Origin: Kiritimatiellia bacterium
Lineage (GTDB): Bacteria > Verrucomicrobiota > Kiritimatiellia > RFP12 > UBA3636
Assembly (NCBI GenBank): GCA_017450425.1
Contig: JAFSUV010000115.1
Location: 1 to 15,162 of the forward strand
Direction of reading: 5' to 3'
DNA: 15,162 bases
Program-made: the position numbers and the translations under genes
The notes under the pieces: model-generated
Database searches by the model: none
What the model was told of the DNA's origin: nothing
The model's input: the letters and a program-made list of their open reading frames with translations, nothing else
Part shown: piece by piece, positions 1-6,489 of the stretch
Layout of the letters: each line of letters begins with the position of its first letter
How positions within the stretch are numbered: the stretch's first letter is position 1

Positions 1-4
1 CGAC

Positions 5-78
5 GGAATCCTTTCTGTTTGGTGGTTTGTGACACCGCCGATTATGGCGGAAACCCGGCAAAAAGGATTCCATTTTTT
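5..78 (+). other. Nested inverted repeat followed by a T-run (possible structured RNA or terminator)
   Basis: Positions 5-14 (GGAATCCTTT) pair perfectly with 62-71 (AAAGGATTCC). Inside the enclosed segment a second hairpin forms from CCGCC (35-39) and GGCGG (46-50), with one extra G-T pair and an ATTA loop. The outer stem is followed by A and then six T residues (73-78), as expected for an intrinsic terminator reading rightwards. The loop is much longer than in a simple terminator, so this may instead be the 3' end of a structured RNA or leader whose start lies near or outside the left edge. I recognise no known riboswitch or ncRNA family. The pairing is directly visible; the function is inference. 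Confidence 0.35.
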
Positions 79-142
79 GCAGCATCGCGGGGCGGGCGAA
101 CAGCTGCCGCCGGATCGGCGGCGCGCAAGGACCAATTGCAAG

Positions 143-178
143 TGTGTGCGCGTCGGGCAAACGCCCGACGCGCACACA
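143..178. repeat. Perfect 16-bp inverted repeat with 4-nt loop
   Basis: The left arm at 143-158 is the exact reverse complement of the right arm at 163-178, with loop AAAC (159-162). Neither side is flanked by a T-run, so it is not a canonical intrinsic terminator on either strand. A smaller hairpin (GCCGCCG 106-112 with CGGCGGC 116-122) lies just to the left. The rest of 1-344 shows no convincing gene; short open frames there have no recognisable protein character. The hairpin could stabilise an RNA end, act in attenuation, or be a protein-binding site. Confidence 0.6.
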
Positions 179-274
179 GATGCTCTTGCGTCCGGCGCGC
201 CGTCATCCGGCGGGGGATTTGGGAGCGGAAAAGGCTGTCTGAAAAAATCGGGATAAGTCTGTTCGTTCGGCGAA

Positions 275-303
275 TTGCGACGGTCGTGGCTTTTTGCTAG
301 GAT
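275..303 (+). promoter_or_regulatory. Sigma-70-like extended -10 promoter for the GYF/coiled-coil pair
   Basis: TTGCGA at 275-280 (4 of 6 against TTGACA), a 17-nt spacer, then TAGGAT at 298-303 preceded by TGC at 295-297, which makes an extended -10. The same TAGGAT hexamer with TGn occurs in the tRNA-Leu promoter of this window. Transcription would start near 310, about 35 nt before the CTG chosen as start of the first gene. A TTG at 294 cannot then be the start codon because it would lie inside the promoter. Predicted from pattern only. Confidence 0.45.
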
Positions 304-329
304 TCGCCCATCACGGCCCATGGCCGCGC

Positions 330-347
330 AAAGGGTCACCAACGCTG
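330..347 (+). promoter_or_regulatory. Ribosome binding site that decides a CTG start
   Basis: AAAGGG at 330-335 lies 9 nt before CTG at 345-347. The downstream paralogue has the same AAAGGG (1395-1400) exactly 9 nt before its ATG at 1410, and the two proteins begin alike (Ser-Asp-Thr after the initiator). This matched spacing is the main evidence that translation of the first gene begins at CTG 345. No comparable signal precedes the upstream in-frame TTG at 294. Confidence 0.5.
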
Positions 348-1406
348 TCAGATACGGAAAAAACATGGTTCTACAAAGCTGCGGACGGCGGCGAACAGGG
401 GCCTTTCGGCGAAGCGGAGTTGCACCAAAAGGTTGTCGATGGCGACATCATGCCCGAAACGCCAGTTTCGGACGACGGCAAAAACTGGAAGAACGCGGTC
501 TCCCTGCCGGAATGCGGATTCGATTGTCTCGTGCTGCAGACGGAACCGGCGCTGGACGTCCTCGGACCGTTCACGCGCGAATATCTGGACAAGACGGAAG
601 TTGTCGAGTCCATCCCCAAGAAGGGTCTTTTTTTCGTACGCAGCGGCACGGTGGCCGACGCCGCGTTCGTACCTGAATTTTCCCGCGGCGGCACAGGTGC
701 CGCTCTCGTTTCCCGCCTGCTTGCCGCAGAGAGCGCCCTGCGCGATTCGCGCAAACGTTGCCGCGACGCCGAAGCCGCGCTCAAGGCGAAGGATCTGGAG
801 TTTGAATCCGAAAGGGCGAAATTCAAGGCGGACGCCGTAAAACTCGCTTCCGAACTCGACGGCCTTCGCGCCGATCTCGCCGCGCGCACCGCACGGGAGC
901 GCGAAGACATGGATTTGCAGGCGCGGCTTGTCGATGCCGAAAACCGCGCCTCCAAGGCCGAATCCCGACTGGCAGCGGCAAAATCGGAACTCGCCGCCGC
1001 GAAGGAGAAACTATCCGCCACGGAGGAAAAACTGTCCGCCACGGAAGACACTCTCGCGGTCGAGCAAACGAAAACAGCCGAAGCCGAAAAGGCGCTGGCC
1101 GCAGCCGCCGCAGATGCCGAAAACGCAAAATGGCTCTACAACGAGATTACGCGCACGGCCTCGGAAGCGCAGTCGCGGTTTTCCCGCAAGGCGGAATTTG
1201 CGAATGGCAACCGGAACGAACCTGCTAAGAACGGCGAAACCGTAGAAGCGGATGTCGTGCCTGCCGCATCCATGCGCCAGTCTGCGCAATCAGTCAAATC
1301 CGGGCGCATGGCCGCGCTGGAAGCGGAACTGAAGCGGGAACTCGGCATGATTGGCGAATCCGGATCAATGCCGGAAGTCGCACGGCTTTTCAAGAAAGGG
1401 AAATAA
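345..1406 (+). CDS. GYF_2-domain, coiled-coil protein (first of a tandem pair)
   Basis: 353 residues from a CTG start. Residues 8-57 look like a GYF_2 domain (WFY near the start, GPF at 20-22, conserved NW near 47-48). Residues about 62-105 look like a second, degenerate GYF module (LGPF at 73-76, LFFVR at 95-99). Residues about 120-280 are a charged, alanine/glutamate/lysine-rich coiled coil with an EKLSATE heptad repeated twice (1005-1046). The tail is low complexity and basic (ends KKGK). No signal peptide or membrane segment is visible, so it is probably cytoplasmic. GYF_2 modules are generally thought to mediate protein-protein interaction; no enzymatic domain is seen. The next gene follows after 3 nt and is a paralogue, so the two are almost surely one operon. 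Function unknown. Start choice is the main uncertainty; a TTG at 294 would give 370 residues. Confidence 0.8.
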   Translation: MSDTEKTWFYKAADGGEQGPFGEAELHQKVVDGDIMPETPVSDDGKNWKNAVSLPECGFDCLVLQTEPALDVLGPFTREYLDKTEVVESIPKKGLFFVRSGTVADAAFVPEFSRGGTGAALVSRLLAAESALRDSRKRCRDAEAALKAKDLEFESERAKFKADAVKLASELDGLRADLAARTAREREDMDLQARLVDAENRASKAESRLAAAKSELAAAKEKLSATEEKLSATEDTLAVEQTKTAEAEKALAAAAADAENAKWLYNEITRTASEAQSRFSRKAEFANGNRNEPAKNGETVEADVVPAASMRQSAQSVKSGRMAALEAELKRELGMIGESGSMPEVARLFKKGK

Positions 1407-1409
1407 TCC

Positions 1410-3092
1410 ATGTCGGACACCAACGATGACATTGCCGCCGGACAGTCCTGGTGGGTGCGCTCGGCCTCGAACGGCGACATTTTCGGGCCTGTTGACTCTT
1501 CTCAACTTGAGCAGTGGGCGCGCGAAAGCCGCGTGTTCCCGGAAGACGCCGTTTCCGCCGATCGCAGGAACTGGCGTACCGCCAGAACGATGCCGCAGCT
1601 CAAGATGGACACCGTCATCGCGACAAGCGACGGTCGCATACATGGTCCGCTGCACGCAGTCGCCGCCGCCGCGCTCGTCGAAAAGGGCAAACTCCCACCA
1701 GGCGCGAAGATTTTTTCCGCGCAGGATCTTTTCGCGCTCGACTTGGAGGCACAAGCCTCTCCAGACGGGCAGGAAAGCGAAGAACTGAAGGAAACTCTCG
1801 AGCGCTTGAAGCGGGACACCGAGGATGCCATCGCCGAAAAGGACCGCGAGATCGAAACGCTCCGCGCCGCAGCCGAGGAAGCCGATGCCGCCAAGGCGGA
1901 GAGCGACGCGGCAAAGTCGGAGTTGACAGCCTCCCTTGAAAAGGCAAATGCTTCGATTGCGCTCCTGAGCGACGAAATCCGGGTCGCAAAAGAGTCGATC
2001 ATCGGCCTGCAGGCAGCAAAATCCGAAACGGAGGCGGTGAAAGCCGAAGTGGAAGCGGCGAAAGCCGAGGTGGAGACGGCGAAGGCCGCAGCGGAGACGG
2101 CGAAGGCCGAGGCGGAGACGGTGAAAGCCGAGGCGGAGACGGCGAAGGCCGAAGCGGAGGCGGCGAAGGCGGGAGAAGAGGAAGCGAAGAAGGCGTTCGA
2201 TGCCATCAGGGGCGAAATGGCTGAACTCGTGGACTTTTCAAACGCACGGGACAGGGAATCGAAGGCCACCATCGCCGAGCTGGAGCGCAGGATTTCGGAA
2301 ATATCGCTTCCCGACGTCCCGCAGAGCGGGGCGGACGAAACCGGGGAAGGAAATTCACGGCTTGTGCAGGCGCTTCAAAACCAGGTGACCGATCTTTCGC
2401 GCGAACGCTGCTCGCTGTCGGAAAAGCTCGCTGCCGCAGAGGCTGCGCTTGCCGTCGCACAGCGCCCTCTCGATGCCGACACTGCGCTCGTGAAAAAATT
2501 TGCCGACGAAGCGCTTGAAGCGTTGCGGGCCGCTTTCGAAGCGGAAAAGGCGCGCAACGATGCCGAGCGCACGGCAAGCGTGCAGCGCCAGAACGATTTG
2601 CACGAGCACATAGCGGGACTTGAACGGGCGTTGAGGCTCAATCCGGGCGAAAAGTCGAGAAGCGAAATGGCCGAAGAGCGCAGCGAGCGCACGATTTCGC
2701 AGTTGCGGCAGCAGCTTGATGCGCTCAGGGAGCAGCACAAGGCGGACCTTGGAAGGTCGGGCGAAAACGTCCGCGAACTTGAAGGCCGCTTGCAGGCGCT
2801 CCAGCACCGCGAGGCCGCAGTTCGCGAACAGCTGCGGCGAGTCGAGAAGCGCACTGCGGACTACGATTCGCTCACGAGCCAGCTTCGCCGCCGCGAAGAG
2901 GAAATCGTCGAAGCGGAGAAGCAATTCGGCGAGGCGCGGACGCAGTGGCAAATCGTCGAACAGACGCTCCGGCGCCGCATTGACGAACTGGAGCACGGCG
3001 CCGGCTCGCTTTTTGAAAACGAAGCCGCCGGCCAGAGCGCCGACCCATCCCAGAAACTCGTTTTGCCGGGGTGGGTGCGCAACATGAAGTAG
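1410..3092 (+). CDS. GYF_2-domain, long coiled-coil protein (second of a tandem pair)
   Basis: 560 residues, ATG preceded by AAAGGG at 9 nt. Residues about 14-62 form a GYF_2-like domain (WWV, IFGP at 24-27, NW at 54-55). Residues about 68-108 repeat the pattern (IHGPL at 77-81, then KLPPGAKIF). From about residue 122 to 530 it is an almost continuous coiled coil rich in Ala, Glu, Lys and Arg, including seven heptads of the type TAKAEAE at residues 209-257. The C-terminus is short and non-helical (LPGWVRNMK). No signal peptide or transmembrane segment is seen. The architecture suggests an elongated scaffold with two recognition modules at one end, perhaps pairing with its shorter paralogue upstream through the coils; that is inference. 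The coils could give spurious matches to myosin or SMC-like proteins, but no ATPase motif is present. Function unknown. Confidence 0.88.
   Translation: MSDTNDDIAAGQSWWVRSASNGDIFGPVDSSQLEQWARESRVFPEDAVSADRRNWRTARTMPQLKMDTVIATSDGRIHGPLHAVAAAALVEKGKLPPGAKIFSAQDLFALDLEAQASPDGQESEELKETLERLKRDTEDAIAEKDREIETLRAAAEEADAAKAESDAAKSELTASLEKANASIALLSDEIRVAKESIIGLQAAKSETEAVKAEVEAAKAEVETAKAAAETAKAEAETVKAEAETAKAEAEAAKAGEEEAKKAFDAIRGEMAELVDFSNARDRESKATIAELERRISEISLPDVPQSGADETGEGNSRLVQALQNQVTDLSRERCSLSEKLAAAEAALAVAQRPLDADTALVKKFADEALEALRAAFEAEKARNDAERTASVQRQNDLHEHIAGLERALRLNPGEKSRSEMAEERSERTISQLRQQLDALREQHKADLGRSGENVRELEGRLQALQHREAAVREQLRRVEKRTADYDSLTSQLRRREEEIVEAEKQFGEARTQWQIVEQTLRRRIDELEHGAGSLFENEAAGQSADPSQKLVLPGWVRNMK
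2034..2180 (+). repeat. Seven tandem 21-bp units inside the coiled coil
   Basis: Seven in-frame 21-bp units run from 2034 to 2180, each encoding one heptad (for example T-A-K-A-E-A-E). Units 4 and 6 differ at one base and units 4 and 5 at two, while unit 7 has diverged more. Each unit equals one coiled-coil heptad, so gain or loss of a unit keeps both reading frame and heptad register. Copy number may therefore vary between strains. Confidence 0.9.
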
Positions 3093-3109
3093 CGGTGCGC
3101 GGCACTGCG

Positions 3110-3143
3110 AAAAAAGAGCCGCAGGAACGATCCTGCGGCTCTT
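3110..3143 (-). terminator. Intrinsic terminator of tRNA-Leu
   Basis: A 13-bp perfect stem (3114-3126 with 3131-3143) closes a 4-nt loop (3127-3130). On the minus strand the stem ends in a run of six T (complement of A at 3110-3115), giving a classical intrinsic terminator 4 nt after the encoded CCA. On the plus strand the hairpin lacks a T-run, so it would serve the convergent GYF/coiled-coil operon only weakly. Confidence 0.85.
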
Positions 3144-3147
3144 AACA

Positions 3148-3233
3148 TGGTGCTCGGGAAAGGACTCGAACCTTCAATCCCAAACGGGACCAGCACCTCA
3201 AGCTGGCGTGTCTGCCAATTCCACCACCCGAGC
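3148..3233 (-). tRNA. tRNA-Leu (anticodon GAG)
   Basis: Read on the minus strand, the 7-bp acceptor GCTCGGG pairs with CCCGAGC, followed by discriminator A and a genome-encoded CCA (3148-3150). The D region has the leucine-type TGGTGGAATTGGCAGAC. The anticodon stem CCAGC/GCTGG encloses TTGAGGT, giving anticodon GAG for CUC/CUU. A long variable arm (TCCC...GGGA) marks a class II tRNA, and the T loop is TTCGAGT. It has its own promoter (3255-3283) and terminator, so it is a stand-alone transcription unit downstream of lnt. Confidence 0.97.
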
Positions 3234-3254
3234 GGTTGCGTGAAAACGGGGCGT

Positions 3255-3283
3255 ATCCTATCACCAGCCGAGATTCATGTCAA
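3255..3283 (-). promoter_or_regulatory. Promoter of tRNA-Leu
   Basis: On the minus strand, a perfect TTGACA (plus positions 3278-3283), a 17-nt spacer, then TAGGAT (3255-3260) with TGA just before it (extended -10). Transcription would begin near 3248, about 15 nt before the mature tRNA 5' end at 3233. It sits in the 59 nt between the lnt stop and the tRNA. Confidence 0.75.
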
Positions 3284-3292
3284 TCATTTTTT

Positions 3293-4999
3293 TCACGCCA
3301 AATTTTTTCCGGTCCGGCACCGCCTGCAACGCGCCATCGCGCAGTAGGCGAGCAGCGCGAACGCGCACGGGAAACCGCACGTCCAGTCGCCGCACTTCAA
3401 GTACAGCGAAGCGGGCATTGCGGCGCTGTCCGGTATCGCTACGGAGTGGATGAACAGCGCACCGCCATCGGGCGTGCGCTCGCCGGACGGGGAAAACACG
3501 CCGGTCACGCCCCGGTTCGACACGCGCAGCAGCGGCACGCCGGTCTCCACCGCGCGCATGCCGGCTTCCCGGTGGTGCTGCTCGCCTTCGCACGAGCCGT
3601 CGAACCAGGCGTCGTTGCTCGCGCCGAGCAGCAGATCGGCTCGTTTCGCGGCGGATCTCGCGGTCGGAGAGTCGGTGTCCTCGAAACATATCAGCGGCGC
3701 CACGCGCACACCGGCGACATCGAACGCCACCGCCTCCCCGCCCGGAGTGCAGGTGACTCCGGCGGGTGCGAGCCGGCGCAAAGCCGGAATTTTTTCGTCC
3801 AGCGGGATGAACTCGCCAAATGGCACCAAATGGCGCTTCGCGTACGGGCGCGACACGTCTTCCGGCGTAAACAGCCAGTATGCGTTTTTCACGAGACCGC
3901 CGTCGCGGTCTTCGCATTCAAGGGTCCCGCCGGCGAACAGCGGAAATCCGAGTTCCCCGGAAAAGCGCATCAAGCCTTCCTGCATGCGCAACGACGGCAT
4001 CGTCTCCCAGAGCGACGTTTCGGGCCAGGCCGCGAAATCCGGCTTCGCCGCCGCAGCCGCGCGCGTAAGCGAGACCATGCGCTCCGTCGCGTCGTCCCAC
4101 TCCGCGGAATTGCCTTCGAAAACGCACGGCAGCTCCGGATCGACAGCCGCGACGCGCAAAAACCGCGTAGCCGCCCTCTCGGCGGTGCGAATCGCGGAAA
4201 TGCGGTTTGCGCCGAACCAAAAGAAGGCGAGGAGCGCAACGAGCGCCGCCGTGAGGTCGAAGTGCCGCCGGGTCGAGCCTGGCGTCTTCACCACTGTATC
4301 CCACGATCTCAGGAACGATCCGGCAAGGGCGTCGGACAGCAGCACCACCAATGCCGAAACCAAAGGCAGCCCGCCAATCGATGCGGCCTGGGCGAGGGCC
4401 GGAATGCCGCAAACGGCGTTTCCCAGACTGTACCAGGAAAAACCGCCGCCGACTCTTGCGCGCAAGCACTCGGCACCGGCCCAGAAGGCGGCGGCGACGA
4501 ACGGGGCCGCGCACTCGAAAATGGCGTTGCGCCTGCGCAGCGCCTTCAGGCGAGCCAGCGCTTCGTCTTCTTCGCGCGAGCCTTCCGGCGCTTCGACAAG
4601 GATTTTGCGTACTGTTTTGGCTTCCCCGCGAAGCGTCCGCCAATAAGCCCAAAAGTGCGAAAGGGTCCACCCGAACAGTGCGGAAAACGCGGCGCACCAC
4701 GCGCCGAGGGCGATCATGCCGAGGAAAACGAGCGCCGGCGGGCCGCCGTTGCCGACAAGCGGAAGAAACCATGAAAGTGCGGACGCGAAAAACACGAACA
4801 TCCCGCAAAAGGCGACGATGGCGGCGCGCCTTGGAGCGAGAAGCCGCGCCGAAAGGAATATCGGGACGAGTGCAAGAAACGCGACACCGGCACCGCCGTC
4901 GAAAGGAGGAAAGGCGGTTCTGAGGAGCACCCCGCCGCCGATGGAGGCGGCGAACGGGATCGCCCTTGCCGCCGCAGCCCGGAGTTTCACTTCAGCCAT
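3293..4999 (-). CDS. lnt: Apolipoprotein N-acyltransferase
   Basis: 568 residues. It transfers an acyl chain from phospholipid to the N-terminal cysteine of lipoproteins, the last step of lipoprotein maturation, in the inner membrane. The N-terminal half has several hydrophobic segments, then a nitrilase-type domain from about 280 to 520. The catalytic triad is visible: E327 in WPETS, K388 in YAKRHLVPFGEF, C438 in LICFED. SWYSLG (188-193) and NDAWFDGS (462-469) are family motifs. A last hydrophobic stretch follows near 540-555. Odd: a charged segment at about 121-158 between membrane helices. The ATG overlaps the end of the upstream gene by 8 nt and is preceded by an AAGGAAGG-type ribosome site (about 5007-5017), so it is probably translationally coupled. 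The presence of this gene implies an outer membrane with triacylated lipoproteins. Confidence 0.95.
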   Translation of the reverse strand: MAEVKLRAAAARAIPFAASIGGGVLLRTAFPPFDGGAGVAFLALVPIFLSARLLAPRRAAIVAFCGMFVFFASALSWFLPLVGNGGPPALVFLGMIALGAWCAAFSALFGWTLSHFWAYWRTLRGEAKTVRKILVEAPEGSREEDEALARLKALRRRNAIFECAAPFVAAAFWAGAECLRARVGGGFSWYSLGNAVCGIPALAQAASIGGLPLVSALVVLLSDALAGSFLRSWDTVVKTPGSTRRHFDLTAALVALLAFFWFGANRISAIRTAERAATRFLRVAAVDPELPCVFEGNSAEWDDATERMVSLTRAAAAAKPDFAAWPETSLWETMPSLRMQEGLMRFSGELGFPLFAGGTLECEDRDGGLVKNAYWLFTPEDVSRPYAKRHLVPFGEFIPLDEKIPALRRLAPAGVTCTPGGEAVAFDVAGVRVAPLICFEDTDSPTARSAAKRADLLLGASNDAWFDGSCEGEQHHREAGMRAVETGVPLLRVSNRGVTGVFSPSGERTPDGGALFIHSVAIPDSAAMPASLYLKCGDWTCGFPCAFALLAYCAMARCRRCRTGKNLA

Positions 5000-6467
5000 G
5001 AGATGCTTCCTTCCTTTTCAGGCATCGTTTTGCCGCGCGGCAGATGTCCGGCACGAGGCTCCAACCGACAAGCGCGGCGATCCAGAGCGCAAGCACCGCG
5101 GCAAGTCTGCCGCGCGGCCCCTCGAAATCGGGCAGGCAGCCGTAGTGCGGCTGAAGTGCCGGATGCTTGAAGACGGGGTGGTAGCGCTCGAACCACCATC
5201 CGGGATGCGCGGCAAGCCACACGCCAAGCGCAAGCGAGACCGGCCCAAGGGTGGAAAGGAGCCACACGACGCGACGCCGCCACGCCGGTTTTGCGCCTTC
5301 GCGCGACAACATCAGCAAAACCGGAACCAAAAGGACGAACGCGGTGGCGACTTGATACCGCCCTGCCGGGCATGTCCCGGCCCGGAACGCCGGGAAGGCG
5401 CCGACGCTGAGCGGCAATACAATGGCGATCAAAGCCGCAGGAACCACTGCGGGATCGACGCGCGGGGTGCGCAGCAAGCCGGCGAGCGCGACGATTCCGG
5501 CCCAGGCCACCGGGCAGAGGAAAACCAGCCCGACGCTGTTGCCGAAGAAATAGCGGAGAAATCCGACCGGCACGAGAGATGCCGTGATTGGACTGCCCTG
5601 ATCGGTATTGGGAGGGAAGAAGTTGCCCCACCGCCAGAGGTGGTAGCCAAAATACGACACCGCGCCGAGCGCGATGAGCGCAAGATCGGAGATGCGTCTG
5701 CGCCGGATTGCGACAACCGCGTGGTAAACGGACGCGGCTGCGACGGCCCCCACGATGCGCGACGAACCGAAGAGCGGGAGAAACAGGCACACGATGCCTG
5801 CCGCGCGGCTCTGAGCATCGTCGCGCCGCGTCAAAAGGAGAGACAGCGCGAGGAAGCACCCGATGAGCGTCTCCGGAAAAATCTGCGCCGTATAGTAAAC
5901 GATTGGCGCGCTTCCGAAAAACGCGACGGTCGCGGCGGCGGATGCCGCAGCGCCGCCTTTGCGCCCGATCCCGCCCGACAGCAACACGATCGCGGCCACG
6001 ACCGCAGAAGCGAAAACACCTTGCGCACACAGGATTTTCCACCTCGGCTGGCTGGGCGAAAGCGCAAACGGCGAAGCAAAAAGAGGCATGAGCGGCGCAC
6101 CGTGCTGAATCTGCGCGCCATCGCCCCACGCCTTGCGGCGGTCGAAAAGGAATTTGACGCGGCAACGCCTGACGTAATCGTCGTACGTCCACTGCGTGGG
6201 TCCGAGGACGATCTTGTGCTGGAAATTCGTGTGGGTGCCGGCGGCCCGGACGCGGGAAACGTCCTCCCCGTCGCCGCTCGCTATCGCCTGCGCCGTCAGC
6301 AGATACGCCGGCTCGTCGCCCGTAAGCCGCCACCGCGCACGCTCGAAGTCGCAGCCGTACGGCACAAGCGATTCCCTCGCCACGGAAAACAGGGCGAACG
6401 ACACCACCGCCGCCGCAAGCGCCCATAAAACGCTCGCGGCGGCGGCTTTTCTGCGCGTGTCGGGCAT
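4992..6467 (-). CDS. Polytopic membrane protein, GT-C glycosyltransferase-like
   Basis: 491 residues from ATG 6467; a GTG at 6485 would add six residues and begins 4 nt after the flavodiiron stop. The first membrane helix spans about 12-30, then an extracytoplasmic-like loop with GDEPAYLL (50-57), whose acidic pair resembles the catalytic Asp/Glu position in the first loop of GT-C lipid-linked sugar transferases. Many further hydrophobic segments follow, with YHLWRWGNFFPPN in a mid-protein loop and a C-terminal basic tail. This arrangement fits the GT-C/PMT-like fold, which uses polyprenyl-phosphate sugars on the periplasmic face. The exact family, sugar and acceptor cannot be told from the sequence. 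It overlaps lnt by 8 nt, consistent with an envelope-related operon. It could alternatively be a polytopic protein of other function. Confidence 0.72.
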   Translation of the reverse strand: MPDTRRKAAAASVLWALAAAVVSFALFSVARESLVPYGCDFERARWRLTGDEPAYLLTAQAIASGDGEDVSRVRAAGTHTNFQHKIVLGPTQWTYDDYVRRCRVKFLFDRRKAWGDGAQIQHGAPLMPLFASPFALSPSQPRWKILCAQGVFASAVVAAIVLLSGGIGRKGGAAASAAATVAFFGSAPIVYYTAQIFPETLIGCFLALSLLLTRRDDAQSRAAGIVCLFLPLFGSSRIVGAVAAASVYHAVVAIRRRRISDLALIALGAVSYFGYHLWRWGNFFPPNTDQGSPITASLVPVGFLRYFFGNSVGLVFLCPVAWAGIVALAGLLRTPRVDPAVVPAALIAIVLPLSVGAFPAFRAGTCPAGRYQVATAFVLLVPVLLMLSREGAKPAWRRRVVWLLSTLGPVSLALGVWLAAHPGWWFERYHPVFKHPALQPHYGCLPDFEGPRGRLAAVLALWIAALVGWSLVPDICRAAKRCLKRKEASHG

Positions 6468-6489
6468 TTGTCCGCGTCCCGGCACCGTC

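Noticed and set aside
143..178. Intrinsic terminator
   Set aside because: The stem is perfect but no T-run follows on either strand.
19..300. Small overlapping open frames at the left edge
   Set aside because: They cross the hairpins and the predicted promoter, and have no ribosome site or recognisable composition.
371..1051. Minus-strand Ser/Ala-rich open frame opposite the first coiled-coil gene
   Set aside because: Low-complexity mirror of the coiled-coil codons; no start signal or motif.
2034..2180. CRISPR-like array
   Set aside because: Units are contiguous, without spacers, and in frame within a coiled-coil gene.
3236..4774. Long plus-strand open frame (512 residues) opposite lnt
   Set aside because: Arg/Gly/Ala-rich product without motifs, wholly antisense to a clear lnt gene; typical shadow frame of GC-rich DNA.
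4716..6428. Long plus-strand open frame (570 residues) opposite the GT-C-like gene
   Set aside because: Product is arginine-rich and polar without domains, while the minus strand gives a coherent membrane protein with coupled start.
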